Source: Maribacter ulvicola (lineage in GTDB: Bacteria; Bacteroidota; Bacteroidia; Flavobacteriales; Flavobacteriaceae). Taken from it: DNA of 64,000 nt. A program made the translations under genes and the position numbers. Below are positions 42,923 through 51,535 of this stretch, piece by piece. The notes under the pieces are model-generated. The model made no database searches. It had not been told where the DNA came from and saw only the letters and a list, made by a program, of their open reading frames with translations. The stretch is from positions 682,001 through 746,000 of the forward strand of contig NZ_FTMA01000001.1 of the NCBI RefSeq assembly GCF_900155985.1, read 5' to 3'. Each line of letters starts with the position of its first letter. The stretch's first letter is position 1.

Positions 42923-43975
42923 ATGAAAACAATCAAAGGACCAGCCGTATTCTTGGCACAGTTTGTAGACAGTAAAGCCCCGTTCAATAGTTTAGATGGT
43001 ATTTGTAAATGGGCAGCTGACCTTGGTTATAAAGGAATTCAGATTCCTACCTGGGAAAGTTTTTTAATAGATTTGGATAAGGCTGCGGAAAGCCAGGATT
43101 ATTGTGATGAGTTAAAGGCCAAGGTGAACTCTTACGGATTGGAAATAACAGAACTTTCTACGCATTTACAAGGGCAATTGGTGGCTGTAAACCCTGCGTA
43201 TGATTTAATGTTTGATTCTTTCGCTCCTAAAAATGTACAAGGAAACCCTAAAGCAAGAACACAATGGGCAATAGAAACTGTTAAAAAAGCGGCAACGGCA
43301 AGTAGAAGACTTGGGTTGAATGTTCATGCTACTTTTTCTGGTTCTTTATTGTGGCATACCATGCATCCTTGGCCTCAAAGACCAGCTGGTCTAGTAGAAA
43401 TGGGCTTTGAGGAGTTGGCAAAAAGATGGACGCCAATCTTAAATCATTTTGATAAAGAAGGAGTAGACGTTTGTTATGAAATTCATCCTGGGGAAGATTT
43501 ACATGATGGCGACACTTTTGAGCGTTTTCTGGAAGCTACGGGAAATCATAAAAGAGTAAATATTCTTTATGATCCAAGTCATTTTGTACTGCAACAGTTA
43601 GATTATATTACATACATTGATCATTACCATGAGTTTATAAAATCTTTTCATGTGAAGGATTCAGAATTTAACCCAACAGGAAAAAAAGGTGCTTTTGGTG
43701 GTTATAATGATTGGGGCGATAGAGCAGGTAGATATCGTTCATTAGGTGACGGACAGATAGATTTTAAAACCATATTCTCTAAATTAACACAATATGGTTG
43801 TGATGTTTGGGCGGTTATGGAATGGGAATGTTGTATTAAGAGTCCAGAGCAAGGTGCACGAGAAGGAGCTAAATTCATTGCGGATCATATTATAGAAGCA
43901 ACCGAAAAAACTTTTGATGATTTCGCAGGTGGAGATATAGATAAGGAAATGTTGAAAAAAATGTTAGGAATTTAA
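42923..43975 (+). CDS. TIM-barrel sugar isomerase/epimerase, cytoplasmic
   Basis: An AP-endonuclease-2 superfamily protein of 350 aa without a signal peptide. Predicted metal residues are Glu in VCYEIHPGEDLHDG, Asp and His in ILYDPSHFVLQQ, His in SFHVKDSEF and Glu in AVMEWECC. The segments WAADLGYKGIQIPTW and YRSLGDGQIDFKTIF are typical of the family found beside Gfo/Idh/MocA enzymes in Bacteroidota. A role as 3-keto-sugar hydratase, lyase or isomerase is inferred from context. It is first of a three-gene operon with two DUF1080 lipoproteins (12-base gaps). Confidence 0.9.
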   Translation: MKTIKGPAVFLAQFVDSKAPFNSLDGICKWAADLGYKGIQIPTWESFLIDLDKAAESQDYCDELKAKVNSYGLEITELSTHLQGQLVAVNPAYDLMFDSFAPKNVQGNPKARTQWAIETVKKAATASRRLGLNVHATFSGSLLWHTMHPWPQRPAGLVEMGFEELAKRWTPILNHFDKEGVDVCYEIHPGEDLHDGDTFERFLEATGNHKRVNILYDPSHFVLQQLDYITYIDHYHEFIKSFHVKDSEFNPTGKKGAFGGYNDWGDRAGRYRSLGDGQIDFKTIFSKLTQYGCDVWAVMEWECCIKSPEQGAREGAKFIADHIIEATEKTFDDFAGGDIDKEMLKKMLGI

Positions 43976-43987
43976 AATAGAAGATAA

Positions 43988-44728
43988 ATGAAGAAGGTAT
44001 TGGTAAGTGTAGCTTGTTTGTTGGCATTCATTGCTTGTAAACAAGAAAAAAAAGAAACCTCTGAAGCTGTTATAGATGAAAAGGTTACTGCTGTAGAAAA
44101 TGAATGGGAGGTTTTGTTCAACGGCACTTCGCTGGAGAAATGGAAAGGCTTTAAAACAAACGAGGTTAGCGATGCTTGGAAAATTGAGGGTGAGGCATTA
44201 GTATTTACGCCACCTGCGAAAGGGAAAAAAAACAAAAACCATGACCTGGTTACCAGACAAGAGTATACCAATTTTGTATTGCAATTAGATTGGAAAATAT
44301 CAGAGGCCGGTAATAGTGGTGTTTTTTGGGGGGTTAGTGAAAATGAAAATTTTGGTGCGGGATACCAAACAGGTCCTGAAATCCAAATATTGGATAATGA
44401 CAAGCATCCTGATGCAAAAGCTGGTACAACACATCAAGCAGGTGCGCTGTATGATATGGTTTCTCCCGCAAAAGATGTTACTAAACCAGTTGGTGAGTGG
44501 AATACAATGGTCATCACCGTAAACCATAAAGAACACAAAGGCAATGTAGTGTTGAACGGTACAGAAATAGTAACGTTTCCTGTAGCAAATGAAGAATGGA
44601 ATGCTATGGTTGCAAATTCTAAGTTTGCAGGTTGGGACGGATTTGGAAAATACACCACCGGTAAAATAGGATTGCAAGATCACCATGATATAGTGTCTTT
44701 TAGAAATATAAAAATCAAGCAACTTTAA
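43988..44728 (+). CDS. DUF1080 (3-keto-disaccharide hydrolase) lipoprotein, first copy
   Basis: A 246-residue lipoprotein: signal MKKVLVSVACLLAFIAC (Cys17 in the lipobox FIAC), then a Lys/Glu-rich linker. The DUF1080 domain (concanavalin-like fold, PF06439) starts at EWEVLFNGTSLEKWKGF (about 39) and shows the core NSGVFWGVSE, TGPEIQILDND, QAGALYDM and WDGFGKYTTGKIGLQDH, ending VSFRNIKIKQL. The family cleaves 3-keto-glycosides after C3 oxidation, which fits the neighbouring dehydrogenases. It should act on the periplasmic or outer surface. A second copy follows after 12 bases. Confidence 0.93.
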   Translation: MKKVLVSVACLLAFIACKQEKKETSEAVIDEKVTAVENEWEVLFNGTSLEKWKGFKTNEVSDAWKIEGEALVFTPPAKGKKNKNHDLVTRQEYTNFVLQLDWKISEAGNSGVFWGVSENENFGAGYQTGPEIQILDNDKHPDAKAGTTHQAGALYDMVSPAKDVTKPVGEWNTMVITVNHKEHKGNVVLNGTEIVTFPVANEEWNAMVANSKFAGWDGFGKYTTGKIGLQDHHDIVSFRNIKIKQL

Positions 44729-44740
44729 ACGTATTTACAT

Positions 44741-45568
44741 ATGAAATTTAAATACTCGTTAATAGTAGTATTGGCTATTTTAGGTGTTGTTTCTTGTCAA
44801 GAAAAAGTACCGCAAAATACGGTTGATAGTGTAGATACTAAAGAAAAGGATAATGTCATTGTACATGAAGAGTATATGGGTGAAGAGCCTACAACTCCTG
44901 AAGGTACTGAGTTTTATGAGCCTAAAGTACCAGTGGTGAAGCCAGCTGGTTTAGGTGCTACACCTAGTGATGCTATTGTGCTTTTTAATGGTACAAACTT
45001 TGATAATTGGATAAGTATTAAAGATAGTTCTGCCGTTAAATGGCATTTGAACAAAGATGGTAGCATGACGGTAAATGACAAAACCGGCAACATACAGACT
45101 AAGCAGCATTTTGGCGATGTACAATTGCATATAGAATGGAAATCTCCTTTACCTGTGCAAAGAGACAATCAAAATAGAGCGAATAGTGGTGTTTTTTTAA
45201 ATGGTATCTATGAAGTTCAAATATTGGATCAAAATGATAACCCTACGTACGTAAATGGACAAGTGGCTTCTATCTACAAGCAGCATGTTCCTTTGGCTAT
45301 GGCCTCTGTGCCAACTGGTGATTGGAATACATATGATATTATTTATCACGCACCAGAATTTAATGAGGATGGGGGTAAAATAAAATCGGGTGATATCACG
45401 GTTATTCACAACGGAATCTTAGTTCAGGATCATGTGGAGCTTAAAGGTACTACGCCTTACGTTGGCTGGCCTAAGAACCCAGCTCATGGTAAAGGCCCAT
45501 TAATGTTGCAAGATCACGGCGATGATAGTCGTGTGAGCTTTAGAAATATTTGGGTCAGAGAGCTATAA
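44741..45568 (+). CDS. DUF1080 (3-keto-disaccharide hydrolase) lipoprotein, second copy
   Basis: A 275-residue lipoprotein with signal MKFKYSLIVVLAILGVVSC (Cys19 lipobox), a longer acidic linker (about 20-75) and a DUF1080 domain from IVLFNGTNFDNWISI. Core motifs are NSGVFLNGIYEVQILDQND, KQHVPLAMASVPTGDWNTYDI and GPLMLQDHGDDSRVSFRNI. It shares fold and ends with the first copy but differs in the substrate-loop sequences, so the pair may act on different linkages or partners. It ends the operon, followed by a terminator. Confidence 0.92.
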   Translation: MKFKYSLIVVLAILGVVSCQEKVPQNTVDSVDTKEKDNVIVHEEYMGEEPTTPEGTEFYEPKVPVVKPAGLGATPSDAIVLFNGTNFDNWISIKDSSAVKWHLNKDGSMTVNDKTGNIQTKQHFGDVQLHIEWKSPLPVQRDNQNRANSGVFLNGIYEVQILDQNDNPTYVNGQVASIYKQHVPLAMASVPTGDWNTYDIIYHAPEFNEDGGKIKSGDITVIHNGILVQDHVELKGTTPYVGWPKNPAHGKGPLMLQDHGDDSRVSFRNIWVREL

Positions 45569-45590
45569 GGTTTTAACATCTAAAAATTAA

Positions 45591-45623
45591 GGAGTAAGCA
45601 AAATATATTTTGTTTGCTCCTTT
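45591..45623 (+). terminator. Rho-independent terminator after the DUF1080 operon
   Basis: GGAGTAAGCAAAAT pairs with ATTTTGTTTGCTCC (two G-U pairs) with a short AT centre, followed by TTT. It lies 22 bases after the stop. Confidence 0.78.
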
Positions 45624-45646
45624 GTTAATTATATCAGGAAAGGTGA

Positions 45647-45679
45647 TTGAGATTGAAATTTTCATTTACCTTACCTTTG
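45647..45679 (+). promoter_or_regulatory. Promoter of the yicC-gmk-nadD operon
   Basis: TTG (45647-45649, with a second at 45653) is followed after 22 bases by TACCTTTG (45672-45679), a perfect TAnnTTTG. The box ends 20 bases before the yicC ATG. Confidence 0.65.
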
Positions 45680-45699
45680 TCTATATCTAAAATGTATTT

Positions 45700-46557
45700 A
45701 TGATTCAATCAATGACCGGCTTTGGAAAGCATGTAGTTCAATTGCCTAATAAAAAAATTACGGTAGAAATAAAATCTCTTAATAGTAAAAGTATTGATTT
45801 AAACGCTCGTATGCCTTCAAGCTACCGTGAAAAAGAATTGGAACTAAGAAAATTGGTCGCTAATTCATTATTGCGAGGAAAAGTAGATTTTAACTTATAT
45901 GTGGAACTTACTGGAGATACAACCTCTACCCAGGTTAATGAAGAAGCGGTTAAGCAGTACATGAATCAATTGAAAAATATTGCTGATGGGGATGACCTTA
46001 GATTGTTAGAGATGGCATTACGTTTTCCTGATGCTATGAAGACCGATAAGGAAGATATAGATGAATCTGAATACGAAGCTATCAAAGAAGCATTAAAAGG
46101 CGCCCTGGTAGAAATCAATGAGTTTAGATCTGAAGAAGGTAGTGTGTTAGAAAAAGATTTTCTAGCTAGAATATCTTCTTTAAAGAAATTATTAGAAGAG
46201 GTTGTACGTATTGATCCAGATAGACAAGCTACCATTCGTGAGCGTTTAGAAAAAGCGGTACAAGATATTAAGGCAGATTTAGATGCAAACAGATTTGAAC
46301 AAGAGCTTATCTATTATTTAGAGAAATATGATATTACCGAAGAAAAGGTACGTTTGGCAAATCATTTAGATTACTTCAGTAAAACATTACAATCAGATGA
46401 CAGTAACGGTAAAAAACTAGGATTCATTGCTCAAGAAATAGGTCGTGAAATAAATACGATCGGTTCTAAGGCAAACTTTGCCCCTATGCAGCAAATAGTA
46501 GTTCAAATGAAAGATGAACTAGAAAAAATTAAAGAACAAATGCTAAATGTACTATAG
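45700..46557 (+). CDS. yicC: YicC-family endoribonuclease
   Basis: A 285-residue YicC/YloC protein, a conserved bacterial endoribonuclease family. The N-terminal signature MIQSMTGFGKHVV, then VEIKSLNSKSIDLNARMP, and the C-terminal DUF1732 block (KKLGFIAQEIGREINTIGSKANFAPMQ) are complete. Genes of this family are widely linked with gmk, as here. The stop codon directly abuts the gmk start. Confidence 0.95.
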   Translation: MIQSMTGFGKHVVQLPNKKITVEIKSLNSKSIDLNARMPSSYREKELELRKLVANSLLRGKVDFNLYVELTGDTTSTQVNEEAVKQYMNQLKNIADGDDLRLLEMALRFPDAMKTDKEDIDESEYEAIKEALKGALVEINEFRSEEGSVLEKDFLARISSLKKLLEEVVRIDPDRQATIRERLEKAVQDIKADLDANRFEQELIYYLEKYDITEEKVRLANHLDYFSKTLQSDDSNGKKLGFIAQEIGREINTIGSKANFAPMQQIVVQMKDELEKIKEQMLNVL

Positions 46558-47139
46558 ATGAAAGGTGGAAAATTAATTATTTTTTCTGCGCCTTCAGGAA
46601 GTGGAAAAACAACCATTGTACGCCATTTATTGAAAAAGCCAGAATTAAATTTGGCTTTTTCTGTATCTGCAACTTCGCGCCCAAGAAGAGGTAAGGAAAA
46701 AAATAAGGAGCATTATTATTTTATGTCTGTTTCCGAGTTTAAAAATCATATCAAGAACGATGATTTTTTAGAGTGGGAAGAAGTTTATAGGGATAACTTT
46801 TATGGTACGTTGAAAAGCGAAGTAGAACGGCTATGGGCAGAAGGCAAGAACGTTATTTTTGATATTGACGTTGTTGGTGGACTAAGAATAAAAAAGAAGT
46901 TTCCGGATCAAACATTGGCTGTTTTTGTTAAGCCGCCAAGTGTAGATGAACTTAAAATCAGGCTTAAGAAACGTAGTACGGAAAGCGAAGACAAAATAAA
47001 TATGCGTATTGCAAAGGCATCGGTAGAATTGGCAACGGCACCACAGTTTGATAAAGTGATTAAGAATTATGATCTTGATGTGGCCTTGAAGGAATCAGTA
47101 GATTTAGTAGCATCTTTCATTTCTAACGATAAAGAATAA
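46558..47139 (+). CDS. gmk: Guanylate kinase
   Basis: Phosphorylates GMP to GDP, 193 aa. The P-loop is FSAPSGSGKTTIVRHLL (about 8-23). The GMP-binding segment is ATSRPRRGKEKNKEHYYFMS, with YRDNFYGT later, and the lid/Arg region is LKKRSTESEDKINMRI. It lies between yicC (no gap) and nadD (6-base gap) in one operon. Confidence 0.97.
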   Translation: MKGGKLIIFSAPSGSGKTTIVRHLLKKPELNLAFSVSATSRPRRGKEKNKEHYYFMSVSEFKNHIKNDDFLEWEEVYRDNFYGTLKSEVERLWAEGKNVIFDIDVVGGLRIKKKFPDQTLAVFVKPPSVDELKIRLKKRSTESEDKINMRIAKASVELATAPQFDKVIKNYDLDVALKESVDLVASFISNDKE

Positions 47140-47145
47140 GGACAG

Positions 47146-47730
47146 ATGAAAAAGGTAGGACTATACTTTGGTACCTTTAACCCTATTCATATAGGACATT
47201 TGGCTATAGCGAATCATATGGTGGAGTTTTCGGACTTAGATGAAGTTTGGTTCGTAGTAACACCTCAAAGTCCGTTTAAGGCTAAGAAATCTCTTTTGGA
47301 TAACCATCAGAGATTTGATATGGTCTATGAGGCAACCAAAGGGTATGATAAGCTGAAGCCCAGTACTATTGAATTTAATTTACCACAACCAAATTACACC
47401 ATAAACACCTTAGTGCATTTAGGGGAGAAATACCCTGAAGGATATGATTTTTCATTGATTATGGGTGAGGACAATTTAAAAAGTTTTCATAAATGGAAGA
47501 ATTATGAGATGATATTAGATCTTCATCATTTATATGTGTACCCAAGAATATCTAAAGGGGCTGTTGAGCATCAATTTAAGGACCATAAAAAGATACATAG
47601 GGTAAATGCACCTATCATGGAAATCTCTTCAACATTCATTCGCAAAGAGCATAAAAACGGTAAGAATATTAAACCTTTATTACCAGTAGAAGTGTGGAAA
47701 TATATGGATGAGATGAATTTTTATCGTTAA
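47146..47730 (+). CDS. nadD: Nicotinate-nucleotide adenylyltransferase
   Basis: Converts nicotinate mononucleotide and ATP to deamido-NAD in NAD synthesis, 194 aa. The nucleotidyltransferase motifs are YFGTFNPIHIGHLAIANH (GxFxPxHxGH, about 7-24), a MGEDN segment near residue 106, and STFIRKEHKNGKNIKPLLPVEVWKYM (ISSTxIR type). It ends the yicC-gmk-nadD operon; its stop overlaps that of the convergent gene by 4 bases (TTAA). Confidence 0.96.
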   Translation: MKKVGLYFGTFNPIHIGHLAIANHMVEFSDLDEVWFVVTPQSPFKAKKSLLDNHQRFDMVYEATKGYDKLKPSTIEFNLPQPNYTINTLVHLGEKYPEGYDFSLIMGEDNLKSFHKWKNYEMILDLHHLYVYPRISKGAVEHQFKDHKKIHRVNAPIMEISSTFIRKEHKNGKNIKPLLPVEVWKYMDEMNFYR

Positions 47731-48446
47731 TTTATAGTGTTTGCTTTGCGCAAGTTATCGGTTGCTAAAAATACATCCCCTTTATTATAATACCACTTAC
47801 GTACTTTAGGTATTTTAATTCCGTTTACGGTAATTAACTCTGAAAGTAAAATGTATTCTCCGTCGTTCTTACTTTCATCATGAAAAAATTGATAGACTTC
47901 CATAGCGTAGGTTTTTGGGTCAAAGTAGAAATACCAAGTATCGTTACCTACTTCTTTTTCATACGTAGCTTTCAATACTAAATATGATTTACCTTTAAAG
48001 GTTTTCTTAATAACCTTATCATCTATAATGGTTCCTGGGTTCTTTAACTTCATTGGTAATCCATATAGGTAGGTATAGTAGTTTTTCATCATTTTAGCAC
48101 GGTCACAGCTAATGTTTAAACTATCTTTTATCTTGGGGAAAATAGAAGTACTACCATTTAGTTTTAATGTACAGGTATCATTATTTAATTCAGATTCAAT
48201 AACGTAATTGTCTTTGGTGACGGTAGTTTTGAAATAGTTGTTAGGTAATTTCATTTCTACGATCGTACTTCGTAGGCTACCTTTTGGATTCTCCATCTCA
48301 ATAAGCATTTTGCCCTTAAAGCTAGACCAATGGTCTTCTGGGTCATGAAAGGCTATTGCGCGTTCTAATAATTCATTACCGGTTATTTCTTGGGCATAGC
48401 TTAAAACTCCGGACAGCATGAAAAAAGATAGCAAGAAATATTTCAT
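47727..48446 (-). CDS. Exported DUF6503-like protein, 239 aa
   Basis: An exported, LolA/LppX-like protein: a signal peptide (about 1-18, ending SYA), then alternating beta-strands that could wrap a hydrophobic pocket (KMLIEMENPKGSLRSTIVEMKL; KGKSYLVLKATYEKEVGNDTWYFYFDP). The opening of the mature part (GNELLERAIAFHDPEDHWSSFKGKM) is typical of a flavobacterial family annotated as DUF6503. The function is unknown; a role in lipid or lipoprotein handling is a guess from fold likeness. It is preceded on the same strand by the phosphate transporter gene (29-base gap). Confidence 0.75.
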   Translation of the reverse strand: MKYFLLSFFMLSGVLSYAQEITGNELLERAIAFHDPEDHWSSFKGKMLIEMENPKGSLRSTIVEMKLPNNYFKTTVTKDNYVIESELNNDTCTLKLNGSTSIFPKIKDSLNISCDRAKMMKNYYTYLYGLPMKLKNPGTIIDDKVIKKTFKGKSYLVLKATYEKEVGNDTWYFYFDPKTYAMEVYQFFHDESKNDGEYILLSELITVNGIKIPKVRKWYYNKGDVFLATDNLRKANTIN

Positions 48447-48475
48447 AAGTACGTTTTATTTAATGAGCAGCTAAT

Positions 48476-50743
48476 TTAATCTAGCGTAGCCGGTTTAACA
48501 TCGGCATCGTGCTCTTTGTAATACAGTTCTAACAGATTCATGGTCGCGGTCATTAAATCTTTTGTTTCAAGCAAGATAGTGAAATATAATGTTGTGTTTT
48601 TAGGACTTGATTCTTCTGACCTTGTGCGCTCTACTTGTAAGCTTATTTTTTGAGAAACCAAATCGTACAATTCTTGCTTGTTATTAAGAATGTTGCCAAT
48701 TTTTTCAAAAGATCTTTCTTCAAAAGCATGGTAGGTATTATCTAAAATCTCAGCTAATTTTATATCTATTTGCTTAAGTTCTTTTATTTGGTTGTATTTT
48801 AATTTCTTATGGTTATTGTTAACATGCTTATGGCTTACTTTTCCAATATATTCCAATGACTGCGAAATATCCGTTAAATGCCCCATTGCATTAATGTAGA
48901 AATTACTGGCGCCAATATGAGCTTCTTCTAGGTTTTTGATAAAGTAAAAGGTGTGGTTTCTTAAATCTTCAATTTCATTGGCTAATTTTGCTCCTTGCTT
49001 TTTATTTTTGTGAAGGGAGCTGAGGTCTTGTTTTGCTAGTCCGTTAATAGAATTAGAGTATATTTTATTAGCTCTTTTGACGACATTGGCAATATTCTTA
49101 GCGCTCTCTTCAATAACACCTTGAATAGAACTACTTTCTGCGCGTTCTAAAATTTCTTCTTCTTTAGTCTCTTTTAATTTCTTGGTATGTGAAAGGTAAT
49201 TTTTACCAATCAACACAAAGGCAAATATTAGTAATGCGCTAATTGCATAAATACCGCCTAGATGAATAATGTAAGCGATTATGGCCGCAGCTACGAATGC
49301 TACTATTGCTGTAAAGAACCATCCGCCAATGACATTTAATACACCGGCAACTCTGTATACGGCACTTTCAGAACCCCAGGCCCTATCTGCCAAAGATGTA
49401 CCCATAGCTACCATAAAAGTTACGTATGTAGTGGATAAAGGTAGTTTTAATGATGTAGCAAGGGAAATTAGTACACTTGCAACCATTAAGTTTACAGAAG
49501 CTCTAATTAAGTCAAAAGCGGGTTGATCCTTTGCTTTTGCCTTTTGAGCATATGAAGTTGGTTTTATAAATTGTTTGTTAATGCGGTTTTGAAATGAAAC
49601 TGGCATTATTCCGTTTAAATTTTCAGATGCCTTTATAGAGAATTTTACAATTTGCCTAGATAAATAATTGGGTTCAAAACGTTCATCTCCTTCATCTTGC
49701 CTTGAGAGATCTACACTTGTTTTGACCACATTTTTTGCTTTGGATGAAAACCATAGCGTAATTACCATAATAACGCCAGATGCCAGTAGCAAATAAGTAG
49801 GTGTTTGCACAGCTACTGCCAGCCCTTTCATATTAAACTCAGAAGCCAACTGGCCAGAATCTGACCAACTCAAGAAAGATTCGTAAGCGGCCAAGGGAAC
49901 ACCAATAAAGTTAACTAAATCATTACCTGCAAAAGCCATAGCCAAGGCAAAAGTGCCTAGAATAATAATTATCGTATAAATGTTCCATTTCATGAAAGTT
50001 GTTGCCAGCCATGATAGTATAAACCATAGCAAGAAATTACCTAATATAAATAACTCTGGATTTTCTCCAATGAACAAAGATGCTTGCGGGCTTATTATAG
50101 AGGTACCCTTAAGGCCTTTGATAAGAATAAAATATATAATTGCAGTAACCGCCATACCGCCAAAAATGGCGCCTACCCATTTAGGCTTATCATTGAATTT
50201 GAACGATAGTAAAACCCTGGTAAAAAATTGTACAATGGCACCAATGGTAAAAGCAATGACAACTGATAATAAAATGCCAATTATAATTTCAGTAGCCTTA
50301 TCTGTATTTATATAATTGGAAAGATGGGTGAAATTACCATCTCCTGAATAAATTTTAACCAATGATATGGCAACAGCTGCACCTAATAGTTCAAAAACAA
50401 TAGATACGGTGGTTGAAGTTGGCATACCTAAGGTGTTAAAAAAATCCAGTAAGAGAATATCGGTAATCATAACGGCCATAAACACGATCATGATTTCTGC
50501 AAATACGAACTCTGACGGATTAAAAATTCCTTTTCGGGCAACTTCCATCATGCCACTAGAAGATACTGCCCCAAAGGCTATACCTACACTGGCAACTAGC
50601 ATAATTGTTTTAAAGGAAATTGCTTTTGATCCTATTGCTGAATTTAAAAAATTGACGGCATCATTACTAACGCCTACAATTAAATCTGTTATGGCTAAAA
50701 CTGCCAAAGCAATAATCATGAATAAATATATGTTCTCGCCCAT
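48476..50743 (-). CDS. Pit-family inorganic phosphate transporter with PhoU-like C-terminal domain
   Basis: A 755-residue membrane protein. The N-terminal part (about 1-500) has the duplicated PiT fold, with signatures GVSNDAVNFLNSAIGSKA (about 25-42) and SLATSLKLPLSTTYVTFMVAMG (second repeat). These bind phosphate and move it with H+ or Na+. After several helices, the last 220 residues are a soluble helical domain resembling PhoU (IYSNSINGLAKQDLSSLHKN; LRNHTFYFIKNLEEAHIG), a fusion seen in some Bacteroidota. The frame begins at a TTG one codon earlier; the ATG at 50743 is preferred. No pst genes lie nearby. Confidence 0.92.
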   Translation of the reverse strand: MGENIYLFMIIALAVLAITDLIVGVSNDAVNFLNSAIGSKAISFKTIMLVASVGIAFGAVSSSGMMEVARKGIFNPSEFVFAEIMIVFMAVMITDILLLDFFNTLGMPTSTTVSIVFELLGAAVAISLVKIYSGDGNFTHLSNYINTDKATEIIIGILLSVVIAFTIGAIVQFFTRVLLSFKFNDKPKWVGAIFGGMAVTAIIYFILIKGLKGTSIISPQASLFIGENPELFILGNFLLWFILSWLATTFMKWNIYTIIIILGTFALAMAFAGNDLVNFIGVPLAAYESFLSWSDSGQLASEFNMKGLAVAVQTPTYLLLASGVIMVITLWFSSKAKNVVKTSVDLSRQDEGDERFEPNYLSRQIVKFSIKASENLNGIMPVSFQNRINKQFIKPTSYAQKAKAKDQPAFDLIRASVNLMVASVLISLATSLKLPLSTTYVTFMVAMGTSLADRAWGSESAVYRVAGVLNVIGGWFFTAIVAFVAAAIIAYIIHLGGIYAISALLIFAFVLIGKNYLSHTKKLKETKEEEILERAESSSIQGVIEESAKNIANVVKRANKIYSNSINGLAKQDLSSLHKNKKQGAKLANEIEDLRNHTFYFIKNLEEAHIGASNFYINAMGHLTDISQSLEYIGKVSHKHVNNNHKKLKYNQIKELKQIDIKLAEILDNTYHAFEERSFEKIGNILNNKQELYDLVSQKISLQVERTRSEESSPKNTTLYFTILLETKDLMTATMNLLELYYKEHDADVKPATLD

Positions 50744-50972
50744 CAATAATTTAAATAAGGAACAAAAATGATATTATAAATTATCATTAACGTTAAAAAA
50801 AGGTTATGAAGTTAATTTTGTTTGCTTTGTAATGATGATTAATAGTTGCAAAGAAACTAAGTTTAGTTGATGAAAATACTAATTTCTTTGAAAAAAGAAT
50901 TTTTGTCTTGATTTTAAAACCACTTTTCAACACTAACGGTATGGGAATCTAGTAAATAAATTTGTTATGAAA

Positions 50973-51371
50973 TTACCTCGTTTGGTTAGCGAGTAATATT
51001 GAACTGCTTAAGGCATCTTCTGTAGAAGAGCTTATTTTAGCTGTAGAAGGCGGTGAGAATCGTTTGGCGTACAAGGTTTCCAGAATTTGGGCGGGCTCCC
51101 CTTCTTTAACTGTTATTTTTAAGTGACTTGGTTCATAGCCGGCAAATTGAACTGTGATATTATACGTGCCGGCAGATATATCATTAAATTCAAAATTACC
51201 TCTAAAATTTGTTTGGGTAGATCGGGCACCAGTGTTTATGGTTACCGAAGCCATTAGTAAGGGTTCGTTTGAAAACTCACCATCTAAAATTTTACCTTTA
51301 ATAGAACTGGTCCCTTGTGCAAAAGACAAAGAACAAATCATTAAAGCGAGCAGAATATATAGTTTTTTCAT
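50973..51371 (-). CDS. Stand-alone carboxypeptidase-regulatory-like (CarboxypepD_reg) protein
   Basis: A 132-residue exported protein: a signal peptide (about 1-19, ending SFA) and one beta-sandwich (about 22-92; SSIKGKILDGEF, then SVTINTGARSTQTNFRGNFEFNDISAGTYNITVQFAGYEP). This domain usually forms the N-terminus of TonB-dependent receptors, but here the frame ends after it with a short Ser-rich tail (STAKISSSTEDALSSS). No receptor follows. It could be a small accessory or a cut-down relic that kept its stop. Confidence 0.8.
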   Translation of the reverse strand: MKKLYILLALMICSLSFAQGTSSIKGKILDGEFSNEPLLMASVTINTGARSTQTNFRGNFEFNDISAGTYNITVQFAGYEPSHLKITVKEGEPAQILETLYAKRFSPPSTAKISSSTEDALSSSILLANQTR

Positions 51372-51482
51372 GTGTTAAATAACTGGCACAAAGAAAACAA
51401 CCTAAAGTTAAGATAAGGTTACGTGAGGATTATCAATATATGTTTTAAAGGTTAAGGTTCTAGCAATTAACTTTTTACTGTG

Positions 51483-51503
51483 ATTGATACTTTTAGTATC
51501 AAT
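51483..51503 (+). promoter_or_regulatory. 8-5-8 dyad upstream of dgt
   Basis: ATTGATAC (51483-51490) and GTATCAAT (51496-51503) are perfect inverted arms around TTTTA. The variant -7 box TATCTTGC (51518-51525) follows, 10 bases before the dgt ATG, so the dyad covers the expected -33 region: a repressor site is possible. Confidence 0.45.
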
Positions 51504-51535
51504 ATCCGCAAATACTGTATCTTGCAAGCTTTAAA

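Noticed and set aside
34452-45568. Reading the cluster as a polysaccharide utilisation locus
   Set aside because: There is no SusC, SusD, sulfatase or recognised glycoside hydrolase or lyase.
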